Below are positions 16,102 through 25,400 of a stretch of 64,000 bases of DNA, piece by piece. The notes below the pieces were generated by a model. The model did not search any database. It was not told the origin of the DNA and worked only from the letters and a program-made list of their open reading frames with translations. Source of the stretch: MGBC114079 sp964531385 (GTDB taxonomy: Bacteria > Bacillota > Clostridia > Lachnospirales > CAG-274); contig CAZHGC010000008.1 in the NCBI GenBank assembly GCA_964531385.1, positions 33,284-97,283 on the forward strand, read 5' to 3'. The translations under genes were made by a program, and so were the position numbers. Within the stretch, counting starts at the first letter, position 1. Every line of letters begins with the position of its first letter.

Positions 16102-18321
16102 ATGGCAGATTTGACAGCGGGGTTGAACCCTATGCAGAGAGAGGCTGTTTTACACACAGAGGGACCTTTATTACTTCTTGCGGGGGCAGGCTCGGGGAAA
16201 ACGAGAGTTCTTACGCACAGAATTGCGTATTTAATTGAGCAAGGAGTTAGACCATACAACATTATGGCTATTACTTTTACAAACAAGGCGGCAAAAGAGA
16301 TGAAGGAACGTGTTGAAAAAATTACGCCTTTTGGAAAAGACGTTTGGGTTAGCACGTTTCATTCTTCTTGTGTTAGAATTTTGAGAAGAGACATTGACAG
16401 AATTGGATATACTTCTCAATTTACAATTTACGATTCGGACGATTCGGAGAGACTTATTAAAGATATTTTGAAAGAATTCAACATAAACGACAAAAATTTC
16501 CCTGCAAAATCGGTTATGTCGGAAATTAGCAATCAAAAAAACGAGCTTATTTCCGCAAAGGCATATAAAGAGAACATTGGCGATGATTACAGAATGGGTG
16601 TTATTTCAAGAATTTATACCGAATATCAAAAGAGGCTTAAACAAAACAATTCTCTTGATTTTGACGACCTTATTTTTAAAACGGTTCAACTTTTTGCTCA
16701 AAATCCTGATGTTCTTGACAAATACCGTCAAAAATTTTTATACATAATGGTTGACGAATATCAAGACACGAACACTTGTCAATACACTTTAATTAGGCAA
16801 CTTGCTTCAAAGTATCGAAATCTTTGTGTTGTTGGAGATGATGACCAGAGCATTTACGGCTGGAGAGGGGCAAACATCAGAAACATTCTTGATTTTGAAA
16901 AAGACTTTAAAAATGCTGTTGTTATAAAGCTTGAGCAAAATTATCGTTCAACGAAGACAATTCTTGATGCTGCAAATTCTGTTATTAAAAACAATTTTAG
17001 CAGAAAAGAAAAAGAGCTTTGGACCGACAACGAAGACGGAGAGCTTATTCGATTTAAGAAAGCGGACAACGACCTTGAAGAGGCTTTATTCATTGCTTCG
17101 GAGATTGAAAAGGGTGTTGAGCGGGGTTTGGAATATAAAGACTTTGCGATTTTATACAGAAACAATGCTCTTTCACGAGTTATTGAGGACAGGCTTGTTA
17201 AAAATTCAATTCCTTACAGGCTTTTGGGCGGTGTACCTTTTTACAGCAGAAAAGAAATTAAAGACATTATGTGTTATTTAAAAGTTTTATACAATCCTGC
17301 GGACGACGTTGCTTTTAAGAGAATTATAAACGTTCCGAAAAGGGGGATTGGCGATGCAACCATTGAGAAACTTTCGGTTTTTGCACAAAGAAACGGGGTT
17401 TCTGTTTATGATGCAATTTTACGTGTTGGGGAAATTTCCGAGCTTAAAAGCAGAGCAAAGAAGCTTTCGGAATTTGCAAAACTTATTGAAAGTTTACGTG
17501 AGGACGTTTTGAGCCTTAACATTTCTGACCTTTTGGAAGCGATTATATTTAAGACGGGGTATAAGGAAGAGCTTGAAAAAGAGGGAACCGAGGAGGCTTT
17601 TGGAAGAATTGAGAATTTGAACGAACTTATTTCGAAAGCGACGGAATTTGAAGAACACTCGGAGCGTGCGGATTTATCGGCTTTTCTTGAGGAAGTTGCA
17701 TTGGTTGCCGAAATTGACAATTATTCGGAGGACGACGACACAGTTGTTCTTATGACGTTGCACAGTTCTAAGGGGCTTGAATTTCCGACTGTTTTTATTG
17801 CCGGTTTTGAAGAGGGGATTTTTCCAAGTTATCGGAGCATTTTGGACCCGAGTCCGGTTGCTGTTGAGGAAGAGAGACGTCTTTGTTATGTTGGAATTAC
17901 GAGAGCGAAGAAGAAGCTTTACATTACTTGTGCGAAGACACGTATGCAACATGGGCAATATATTTCGAATGCTCCGTCACGATTTATTAAAGAACTTCCG
18001 AAGAAATTTATTGAGGAGGACATTGTTTTTGAGCCGAAAAACGAGATGAAAAGAAATTTTGGAAACGATTTTGGCGGAAGAAAAAACGGATATGTTTCAA
18101 ACAAAGGGAGCAATTATTCTTCATATTCAAAGATGTTGGCTCCGAAAGGCGTTACACTTGATTTTGGTGTTGGCGACAAGGTTAGGCAAGCCAAATACGG
18201 AATTGGGGTTGTTCGGGAAATTGTTCCGGCGGGGGCAGACTATGAGGTTACGGTTGAGTTTTCGGAGGTTGGAACGAAAAAATTTATGGCGATGTTGTCG
18301 AAGTTTAAGAAGATTGAGTGA
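16102..18321 (+). CDS. pcrA: ATP-dependent DNA helicase PcrA/UvrD
   Basis: 739 residues, standard PcrA length. Superfamily 1A motifs in order: Q motif LNPMQREAV, Walker A AGAGSGKT, Ia ITFTNKAAKEM, Walker B VDEYQDTN, III GDDDQSIYGWRGA, IV LEQNYRST, V TLHSSKGLEFP and VI YVGITRAKKKLY. The C-terminal Tudor-like segment (GVGDKVRQAKYGIGVVREI) that binds RNA polymerase in PcrA is present. It unwinds 3'-5' in repair and clears replication-transcription conflicts. TGAGGAG precedes the ATG. It lacks the usual downstream ligA partner; instead a 150-bp repeat starts two bases after the stop. Confidence 0.97.
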   Translation: MADLTAGLNPMQREAVLHTEGPLLLLAGAGSGKTRVLTHRIAYLIEQGVRPYNIMAITFTNKAAKEMKERVEKITPFGKDVWVSTFHSSCVRILRRDIDRIGYTSQFTIYDSDDSERLIKDILKEFNINDKNFPAKSVMSEISNQKNELISAKAYKENIGDDYRMGVISRIYTEYQKRLKQNNSLDFDDLIFKTVQLFAQNPDVLDKYRQKFLYIMVDEYQDTNTCQYTLIRQLASKYRNLCVVGDDDQSIYGWRGANIRNILDFEKDFKNAVVIKLEQNYRSTKTILDAANSVIKNNFSRKEKELWTDNEDGELIRFKKADNDLEEALFIASEIEKGVERGLEYKDFAILYRNNALSRVIEDRLVKNSIPYRLLGGVPFYSRKEIKDIMCYLKVLYNPADDVAFKRIINVPKRGIGDATIEKLSVFAQRNGVSVYDAILRVGEISELKSRAKKLSEFAKLIESLREDVLSLNISDLLEAIIFKTGYKEELEKEGTEEAFGRIENLNELISKATEFEEHSERADLSAFLEEVALVAEIDNYSEDDDTVVLMTLHSSKGLEFPTVFIAGFEEGIFPSYRSILDPSPVAVEEERRLCYVGITRAKKKLYITCAKTRMQHGQYISNAPSRFIKELPKKFIEEDIVFEPKNEMKRNFGNDFGGRKNGYVSNKGSNYSSYSKMLAPKGVTLDFGVGDKVRQAKYGIGVVREIVPAGADYEVTVEFSEVGTKKFMAMLSKFKKIE

Positions 18322-18322
18322 G

Positions 18323-18472
18323 GGGTTGTACTTTTTGGTGCAAAAAGTACCAAAAACGTGGGGGATTTCGATTTTCCCTTGGTTGCATAGGCGAGCAGTA
18401 AAGCGAAGATTTACGACCAGCCCTTAACCCCCGTAAACGAGCAGGGGTACCCCCCTGCACCCCCGAGGGTTG
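18323..18472 (+). repeat. 150-bp structured repeat, copy 1
   Basis: One of three near-identical 150-bp copies (others at 47674 and 51234), all on the plus strand behind the stop codon of a plus-strand gene. It contains three possible stems: GTACTTTTT/AAAAAGTAC near the start, GTAAAG/(C)TTTAC in the middle (imperfect in this copy), and GCAGGGG/CCCCTGC near the end. An ALYFLVQKVPKTWGIS-like reading frame crosses it but has no start of its own. Confidence 0.85.
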
Positions 18473-18515
18473 GAAAGGAAAAAGAGGAATACAGGAGTTT
18501 TTTATTTTGGGAAGA

Positions 18516-18560
18516 CAAAAAATCTTGTGCGTTAATTTTATTATTGCACAAGATTTTTAA
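18516..18560. terminator. bidirectional terminator between pcrA and the ANTAR gene
   Basis: AAAAAATCTTGTGC pairs with GCACAAGATTTTT around a 15-base loop, with T-runs in both directions. Confidence 0.85.
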
Positions 18561-18616
18561 ATTTAGGGGAATATTAAAATTTTTAAATAACAGTTATATT
18601 TATGTGAAGTTTATAT

Positions 18617-19150
18617 TTAATTTAGGATTATTTTGGCTATATCAACGAGTTTTTTACCTGAGTCCATACTCTTTTTTTGCATATATTTATGGGCTTGGTT
18701 TTCTGTCATTGAATACGTATCGATTAGGCTTTCTTTTGCGAGACGTATAAGTTTTTGGTCTTCATCATTTCTTATGTTTGTATAATGTTTGTTTGCGGTT
18801 ATTTCCATATTTAAGAGCATTGAAACGGAATATATCAGGTCTTCTTTATGCAAAGGAACGGCAAGTTTAAATATTCGGTCATTTTCGAAAAGTTCCATTT
18901 GCGATTTATTTCCGATTAGGACGATGCTGAAATTTTGCGGAATATCCTCGGCAAGTTGTATTATTGAGCAATCTTTTAGGTTATAGCCACAGATTATTAT
19001 TCCGTTATGGTAATAATTTATTTGTTTTCTTAATTCGGAGCCACTTGAGCAAATATATGACGGGCGAAAGTTGCCATATGTCAACATTTTTGCAACGGTT
19101 TCGGAAATTTTTGGATTTGAGAAAGCAACCAAAATGTTATGATTTGTCAT
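18617..19150 (-). CDS. ANTAR domain response regulator (RNA-binding antiterminator)
   Basis: 177 residues from the ATG at 19148-19150, preceded by AAAGGAG. The C-terminal 55 residues (LIRLAKESLIDTYSMTENQAHKYMQKKSM...LVDIAKIIL) are a clear ANTAR domain, a three-helix RNA-binding fold. The N-terminal part is a receiver-like fold, but where the phosphate-accepting aspartate would stand the sequence reads IIICGYNL, so it is a pseudo-receiver. ANTAR proteins bind hexaloop RNA hairpins and prevent termination. The gene follows glnA, and just such a hairpin overlapping a terminator lies between the two, suggesting control of its own expression and of nitrogen genes. Confidence 0.88.
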   Translation of the reverse strand: MTNHNILVAFSNPKISETVAKMLTYGNFRPSYICSSGSELRKQINYYHNGIIICGYNLKDCSIIQLAEDIPQNFSIVLIGNKSQMELFENDRIFKLAVPLHKEDLIYSVSMLLNMEITANKHYTNIRNDEDQKLIRLAKESLIDTYSMTENQAHKYMQKKSMDSGKKLVDIAKIILN

Positions 19151-19189
19151 AAAAACGCTCCTTTCGGGGTGCGAATTTGCGGGGAACTT

Positions 19190-19237
19190 AAAAAGGCAAA
19201 AGGAGCTGTTGCAGATTGCAACAGCCCCTTTGCTGTT
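19190..19237 (-). promoter_or_regulatory. candidate ANTAR-controlled antiterminator/terminator
   Basis: On the minus strand AACAGC-AAAGGG-GCTGTT forms a six-pair stem with a hexaloop that has A at position 1 and G at position 4, the ANTAR target pattern. Its right half overlaps a terminator stem, AGGGGCTGTTGCA pairing with TGCAACAGCTCCT, followed by TTTTGCCTTTTT. The two structures exclude each other. A first hexaloop hairpin, normally found upstream in such elements, is not clear. Confidence 0.6.
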
Positions 19238-19287
19238 AGGAATTTGGAAATTTACAAGGTTGTTTTCAACCGTTGATAACGTTGTAA

Positions 19288-20622
19288 TTAATATTTGCAA
19301 ATATATTCGTCAATTTCCCATTGACTTACGAAAGTTCGGAAGCTGTCCCATTCTGCTTTTTTACAATTTACAAAAGCGTTGTATGCGTGGTCGCCCAAAA
19401 CTTTTTTTGCAAGCCCGTCTGCTTCCATTGTTTTGAGGGCTTCGCGAAGACTTCCCGGAAGATTTGTTACGCCTTTTGCTTTTCTTTCTTCTGCCGACAT
19501 TTCAAAAATGTTTCCGTCAACGCTTTCAGGCGGATTCATATTCTTTTTAATTCCGTCGAGGCCTGCAGCAAGGCAGAGAGCCAAGCAAAGGTATGGATTT
19601 GTTGACGGATCGGGACTTCTTAATTCGACTCTTGTTCCTGCACCTCTTGATGCGGGAATTCTGATTATATCTGTTCTGTTTGAGGCACTCCAAGCGATGT
19701 AGCAAGGTGCTTCATAGCCAGGAACAAGGCGTTTGTATGAATTTACAAGAGGGTTTGTTACAGCTGTTATTCCGGCAACGTGGTCCAAAACGCCGGCAAT
19801 GAAGCTATAGGCCGTGTTGCTTAACTGCAAAGGTCCTTTTTCATCGAAGAACACATTTTTTCCGTCTTTGTTGAACAATGACATATTTGTGTGCATTCCG
19901 GAGCCATTTATTCCGAAAATTGGTTTTGGCATAAATGTTGCGTGCAAGCCATATTTTTTTGCAATTGTTTTAACAACGAGCTTAAATGTCATAACGTTGT
20001 CAGCTGTTGTTAAGGCGTTGTCATATTTGAAATCGATTTCGTGCTGGCCTTCGGCAACTTCGTGATGTGATGCTTCAACTTCATAGCCCATTTCTTCAAG
20101 TGTTAGGCAAATGTCACGTCTTGCATCTTCGCCGTTGTCGACAGGGGCAAGGTCGAAGTAACCTGCTTCATCGTTTGTTATTGTTGTTGGAACTCCATTT
20201 TCATCTGTTTGGAACAAGAAAAACTCACATTCATTTCCAACGTTGAAATCATAGCCGAGTTCTTTTGCTTCGGCTAAAGTCTTTTTAAGTATATATCTTG
20301 GGTCTCCGGCGAAAGGTTCACCAGACGGAGTGTATACATCACAGATAAATCTTGCAACTTTTCCATGTTGTGGTCTCCAAGGGAAGATAACGAAAGTATC
20401 GAGGTCAGGTTTGAGGTACATATCAGATTCTTCAATTCTTGCGAAACCTTCGATTGATGAACCGTCGAACATCATACCGTCTTCCAAAATTTTTGGAAGC
20501 TGTGAAACTGTTACAGCGATATTTTTGAGAGAACCCAAAACATCTGTAAATTGAAGTCTTATGAATTTAACGTCCTGTTCTTCGATAATTGTCATAATAT
20601 CTTGCTTTGTATACTTTGGCAT
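19288..20622 (-). CDS. glnA: glutamine synthetase type I
   Basis: 444 residues, the short GSI-alpha length of Firmicutes. The ATG at 20620-20622 (MPKYTKQDIMTIIEEQ) has GGAAGGAG upstream. Conserved blocks: FDGSSIEGFARIEESDMYLKPD (metal site), NECEFFLF, VEASHHEVAEGQHEID, NGSGMHTNMSLF, NPLVNSYKRLVPGYEAPCYIAWS, and RIPASRGAGTRVELRSPDPSTNPY. No adenylylation motif (NLYDLP) is seen, as expected for GSI-alpha. It makes glutamine from glutamate, ammonia and ATP. A perfect consensus promoter and a leader of about 100 bases precede it; an ANTAR regulator follows. Confidence 0.98.
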   Translation of the reverse strand: MPKYTKQDIMTIIEEQDVKFIRLQFTDVLGSLKNIAVTVSQLPKILEDGMMFDGSSIEGFARIEESDMYLKPDLDTFVIFPWRPQHGKVARFICDVYTPSGEPFAGDPRYILKKTLAEAKELGYDFNVGNECEFFLFQTDENGVPTTITNDEAGYFDLAPVDNGEDARRDICLTLEEMGYEVEASHHEVAEGQHEIDFKYDNALTTADNVMTFKLVVKTIAKKYGLHATFMPKPIFGINGSGMHTNMSLFNKDGKNVFFDEKGPLQLSNTAYSFIAGVLDHVAGITAVTNPLVNSYKRLVPGYEAPCYIAWSASNRTDIIRIPASRGAGTRVELRSPDPSTNPYLCLALCLAAGLDGIKKNMNPPESVDGNIFEMSAEERKAKGVTNLPGSLREALKTMEADGLAKKVLGDHAYNAFVNCKKAEWDSFRTFVSQWEIDEYICKY

Positions 20623-20659
20623 TTGAAAATCTCCTTCCGAACGTAAATATTTTGAAATT

Positions 20660-20710
20660 TGGCATAAATGACAAAAGCGCCCCAATGCATAATCATCATT
20701 GAAACGCCCT
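20660..20710 (-). promoter_or_regulatory. leader hairpin of glnA
   Basis: In the glnA leader, CGTTTCAATG pairs with CATTGGGGCG (ten pairs, three of them G-U). No T-run follows, so it is not a terminator. Its role is unknown; it does not match the known glutamine riboswitches as far as I can judge. Confidence 0.4.
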
Positions 20711-20726
20711 CGTTTGCTATGAGACA

Positions 20727-20755
20727 ATTATATAAAATAATTTAACCGTTGTCAA
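20727..20755 (-). promoter_or_regulatory. consensus vegetative promoter of glnA
   Basis: On the minus strand TTGACA (20755-20750), 17 bases, TATAAT (20732-20727): a perfect match in both boxes and spacing. Confidence 0.9.
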
Positions 20756-20851
20756 TAGTTTTTTTATTTTTTCGAAAAATTAATTTATTTGGGGAGCAAG
20801 AATGTTTTTAAGTTTTCAAAATTGGGTGATTTCAGAGTTTTTATATTATTT

Positions 20852-21460
20852 TTACGATTTACGTTTGAAGAAGAATATTAGGCAACAGATTATTGCGGAA
20901 ATTCCTAAAAATCCGCCGAAAATGCTTGAATATTGTTCAATTGTTGCTGCGATGCTTTCCCATTTTTCTCCAAATTCTCTTCCAATTAATATTAAAATCG
21001 AATTCCAAATTAATGTTCCACAAGTTGTGTATAACAAGAATTTTGAAATTGGCATTTTTGCAATTCCGGCAGGAACAGAAATTAAACTTCTTATGAGCGG
21101 AACAAACCGACAGAGAAACACAGCTTTTCCGCCTCTTTTTTTGAACCACTTTTCTGCTTTATCAATATCGTTTATTTTAAGATGCAGAATTTTTCCGACT
21201 TTTCCGGAAACGATTTTTTCAAGGCGTTCCTTGTTTAAAATTTTTCCAACATAATATAAAAAAATTGCTCCGAAAACTGCTCCGGAGAGCGAAGAGAGAA
21301 TGACGCCGAAGATATTAAGTTTTGTATATGTTGTTAAAAATCCGCCGAATATGAGAATGACTTCAGAGGGGATTGGAGGAAAGACATTTTCTGAAAATAT
21401 CAACAGAAAAATGCCGAAATAGCCGAATTGATTTATATTTGAGATTATGAAATTGTTCAA
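20852..21460 (-). CDS. DedA family (VTT domain) membrane protein
   Basis: 202 residues from a TTG start at 21458-21460, with GAAGGAGG nine bases upstream; no in-frame ATG is better placed. The DedA signatures are clear: SENVFPPIPSEVIL in the first third and FLCRFVPLIRSLISVPAGIAKM in the second, with four to five hydrophobic helices. DedA/VTT proteins are linked to undecaprenyl-phosphate or phospholipid flipping across the membrane. It lies 230 bases upstream of glnA on the same strand, but glnA has its own promoter. The start is divergent from the TetR gene at 21758. Confidence 0.93.
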   Translation of the reverse strand: MNNFIISNINQFGYFGIFLLIFSENVFPPIPSEVILIFGGFLTTYTKLNIFGVILSSLSGAVFGAIFLYYVGKILNKERLEKIVSGKVGKILHLKINDIDKAEKWFKKRGGKAVFLCRFVPLIRSLISVPAGIAKMPISKFLLYTTCGTLIWNSILILIGREFGEKWESIAATIEQYSSIFGGFLGISAIICCLIFFFKRKS

Positions 21461-21529
21461 AATTGAAATCCTCCTTCTGAGGGTGATGTAAGCACTAATT
21501 ATTTTATGTGTTATTCAAAAAAATATTAG

Positions 21530-21575
21530 GGGCGGGGGGAGGTTAAGGGGGGTGGATTTATGCAAGGGGAGTGGG
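21530..21575. repeat. short purine-rich block
   Basis: GGGGCGGGGGGAGGTTAAGG-like sequence, G-rich on the plus strand, in the divergent gap between dedA and the TetR gene. It is a short relative of the larger purine blocks. Confidence 0.5.
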
Positions 21576-21618
21576 TGTTTTTTGTTGTTAAATTCGCATT
21601 AATATTACATATTATGTA

Positions 21619-21647
21619 TTGATTTTATGATAAAGATATGATAAAAT
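21619..21647 (+). promoter_or_regulatory. putative promoter of the TetR gene
   Basis: TTGATT (21619-21624), 17 bases, TAAAAT (21642-21647). Confidence 0.5.
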
Positions 21648-21757
21648 TTTGGTTAGGTTACCACGAATTTATTATGAGTTATATAAAGACTTAGGATATT
21701 GCGGGGAGAGCTTATAAATTTGGACGTTTAGACTTTTTGCGAGAGGTTGAGCAAAAA

Positions 21758-22456
21758 ATGACAAGGAAAGAAGAAAAAATTGCAACAAAAAAGCGGATAC
21801 TTTCAGTGTGCGTTAAATTATTTATTGAACAAGGGTATTATAAAACAACTCTTTCGCAGATTGTTAAGGAAGCGGGAGTTTCTTTTTCATCATTTCAAAA
21901 CATATTTCGCACAAAAGACGGTGTTTTGCTTGATTTGACGGAATTTATGTTTGACAGCCAATTTGAAATGGCGAGAATTGTTAGCAAAGAAAACATAAAC
22001 CCGATTTATGTTTATGCAACGGAGACTGCCATACAAATGGCACTTACGGAACTTAACGAAAACGTTAGGGAAGTTTATATCGAGGCATATTCCAATGCTG
22101 TTTCGGCGGAATATATATATCGACATACAGCAAAGGAGCTTGCAAAGATTTTTTCTGTTTACAATCCGGAGTTTTTGGAAAGCGATTTTTACGAACTTGA
22201 AATTGGATCGGCAGGAATTATGCGAAGTTATATGGCAAGAAAATGTGACCAATATTTTACTTTTGAAAAAAAGATTATTGTTTTTCTTACAATGAGTCTT
22301 AGGGCTTATAATGTTCCGAAAAAGGAGATTGAAAAAGCAATTGACTTTGTTTGTGGTATTGATATTAAAAAAGTTTCGAGTCAAATTTTACACAAGCTTT
22401 TTGAAGCACTTGCTATGAAATTTGATTTTGAACTTGGGGTAACAGAAAGTGATTAA
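21758..22456 (+). CDS. TetR/AcrR family transcriptional regulator
   Basis: 232 residues from the ATG at 21758 (MTRKEEKIATKKRILSVC); AGAGG lies about 11 bases upstream, slightly far. The N-terminal helix-turn-helix is typical of TetR: VKLFIEQGYYKTTLSQIVKEAGVSFSSFQNIFRTKDGVLLDL. The remainder is an all-helical ligand domain with no close relative that I recognise. The next gene, a giant surface protein, starts 22 bases after the stop, so the regulator may control that gene together with itself. Confidence 0.9.
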   Translation: MTRKEEKIATKKRILSVCVKLFIEQGYYKTTLSQIVKEAGVSFSSFQNIFRTKDGVLLDLTEFMFDSQFEMARIVSKENINPIYVYATETAIQMALTELNENVREVYIEAYSNAVSAEYIYRHTAKELAKIFSVYNPEFLESDFYELEIGSAGIMRSYMARKCDQYFTFEKKIIVFLTMSLRAYNVPKKEIEKAIDFVCGIDIKKVSSQILHKLFEALAMKFDFELGVTESD

Positions 22457-22478
22457 TTTTGGGAGGGATTTTAAAAAT

Positions 22479-25400
22479 ATGAAAAGAAAAAAGGTTTTAT
22501 CGTTTGTTTTATCGGCAGAGATGTGTTTGACAAGTATTCCTGCTCCGATTTTGGCAGAAAATGAAAAAAATATTGTTCACGAGCAAGGGGTTTTTGACGA
22601 AGAGGAGCATATGCACGACCTTGATTTGAACGAGGGCGAAGAGACAACGGCAGAGGAAACGACGGAGGCGGTTGAAGAAGAGGTTACTTCTGTTTTTGAG
22701 ACAGAGACAGAAACTACAACTGAAATTGCAATTCCGAAGCCTTCTAAGCAGGGAAGTTCTACAACTGACGACAAAGTTGCCGATGTTCAAAATATGATTA
22801 ACAATTTGCCAACGCTTGAGGAGATTTCACAAGACGATTATGACAAAGTTCAAGATGCTTATGACGCATATGACGTTTTGACGGAAGAACAAAAAGCGAA
22901 AATTGTTGGAGCAGATGTTTTTCAGGAACTTTTTAATTGGTTTAACAATCAAGTTAATTTGCTTGCTGATACAGTTGCATCGGTTACAATTGGAGGAACA
23001 ACCACGAATTATTCGGACATTTCAGACGCCCTTGCTGCGGCACAAGCCGATGAGGGGTGTACACTTACATTTACGGCAGATTTAACCGAACAGTTGAATA
23101 TTACAAGCGGAACTTTTAATATTCAAGCGGCAACAGGTGTTTCGATTACTCAAAGTATTAAGATGACCGGTGGAAATGTTACAATTTTGGGTGGTGATTT
23201 TCCGGGTCAAGCTGTTGGATACATTTTGTTAGTTGACGGAGGAAAACTTACTATTGAAGACGGTACTTTTAAAAATTTACAAGTTCAAAATTATGGAAGT
23301 TGTTATATTAACGGAGGTAAGTTTACTAAAGGAGTTAAGTTTATAGAAGACACAGAAGATGTAGAATATAGAAATGCAGAATATAGAATTACGGGTGGAG
23401 AATTTAACGGTACTTTATCTATAAATGTAATTCCTAATCAGTCTGAACAGAGTTTCAGCAGTAAATGTAAAATATCCGGTGGAAAAATTCGTACTCTTGA
23501 ACTAGTGAAAGATTCAACTGTTTTAAGTAATTTATATTTGGATGATTTGCTTGAAGATGGATATGCTTTTAAAATACAAAATACCAATAAATGGGTGAGC
23601 CCTAAAAGTTTGATGGGTATTAACGAAAGTTGGGTAAATGTTTATGAAGCTCCGATTAAAAGTTTTACCGAAAAGGGTGTGCCGGAGGGCGGAGCTAAAT
23701 ATGGACAGGAATTTGAAATTGGAATTGAAAATCCGATAGTTGGAAGCGGATATTCTGCCAATGACATTACTTATACATGGACAAGAACTTTCAGCGACGG
23801 CGGAGTTCAAACACTTGCTAATACAACAAGCAAAATTTCGCCTGATGTTAGTGATACGACTTATAAGAAGGATACTTGCAAAATGAGCCTTGACGGATAT
23901 GAAATTGTTAGGAGTTGGACGTATACTCCTTCTCGAGCAGAGACGATTGTTACTATTCCGACAGATGCAACAATTTCGGCAACTTATGGACAGACACTTG
24001 GAGATATTGCAAGCAAAATTTCAGAAGTTGCTACTGCGAAAGCGACTGTTTTTGGAGCAGAGACAGATGTTCCGGGGTATTATAATTGGGTGCTTTCATA
24101 TACTACGTCTGTTGGTGATGTTGGAGTAAGAGAGTATGATATTAAATTTACACCTACTGATAGTTTAAAATATGCTCCGGTTTTAACAGGCATTAAAGTT
24201 AAAGTTTTGGTTTCTTCAGTTCCGGCAACTCTTACTGCTCTTCCAACGCCAGAGTTGGGGCTTACATATCAACATGGAACCGGTGGTTCGGAAATTATGC
24301 TTCTTGATACTTCAACTGCTGTTTATGACGGGGGAACGTTGAAATATGCAATTTCTGATACGGAGCCGACAGATGACTCGGCTTATAGCGATGACCCTCC
24401 TATGGCAGCAGATGCGAAAGATTATACGGTTTGGTGCAAGGTTTTTGGAGATTCAAATCACTCGGACTCGGCGGCACAAAGCGTTACGGCAACTATTCTA
24501 CCGTGTAATATTGCATATGATACGGAAGTTTTCCTTGGACCTTCACACACTTATGACGGAACGGTGTTTACTCAAACGGTTGAAAAAGTTGAATATGAAG
24601 GTATTGAGCTTTCGTCTGATGATTATGAAATTAGCAATAACACCGGAAAAGGAGTTGCCGATGAAGAACATAAACTTATAATTACCGGAAAAGGAAATTA
24701 TACAGGTACTGCTGAAAAGGTTTTTGAGATTAAACCGAGACCTGTTGTGATTGATTGGGGAACAACGGAATTTACTTGGGACGGAACGACTAAAAATATT
24801 ACGCCGACTGTTACCAATTTAGTTGGAAGCGACACAGTTGGTTTTTCCTTTGCAGGAGATATAGATAAAAAAGATGTTGGCAATTATTCTACAACGATTG
24901 AAAATTGTTATAATACAAATTATACGTTGAACGGCGTTACAAATTTAACCGCAACTTGGAAAATTATAAAGGCGACTGCGGGATTTACGACAGAGCCGAC
25001 AGCAAACAGCCTTGATTACAACGGAAGCGAACAAGAACTTGTTTCGGGGGGAACAGCAAACGGCGGAACGATTAAATATGCTGTTTCCGCTATAGAGCCG
25101 ACAGACGATTTGGCTTACAGCGAGAGTGTTCCAAAGGCGATGAATGCGGGAAATTATACAGTTTGGTTTAAAGTTTTTGGAGACAGCAATCACAACAATT
25201 CGGTTGCGAAAAGCGTTGATGTTAGCATTGCAAAGATTGATGCGGGATTTACGACAGAGCCGACAGCTGTTTCGGGTCTTGTTTATAACGGAAGCGAACA
25301 AGGGCTTGTTTCGGGGGGAACGGCAAACGGAGGAACAATTAAATATGCTGTTTCCGCTACAGAGCCGACAGACGATTCGGCTTACAGCGAGAGTGTTCCA

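Noticed and set aside
18059..18427. Small frame through the 150-bp repeat (ending in a WLHRRAVKR phrase, also seen at 51072-51338)
   Set aside because: The phrase is conserved only because the DNA repeat is conserved; no start codon or ribosome binding site belongs to it.
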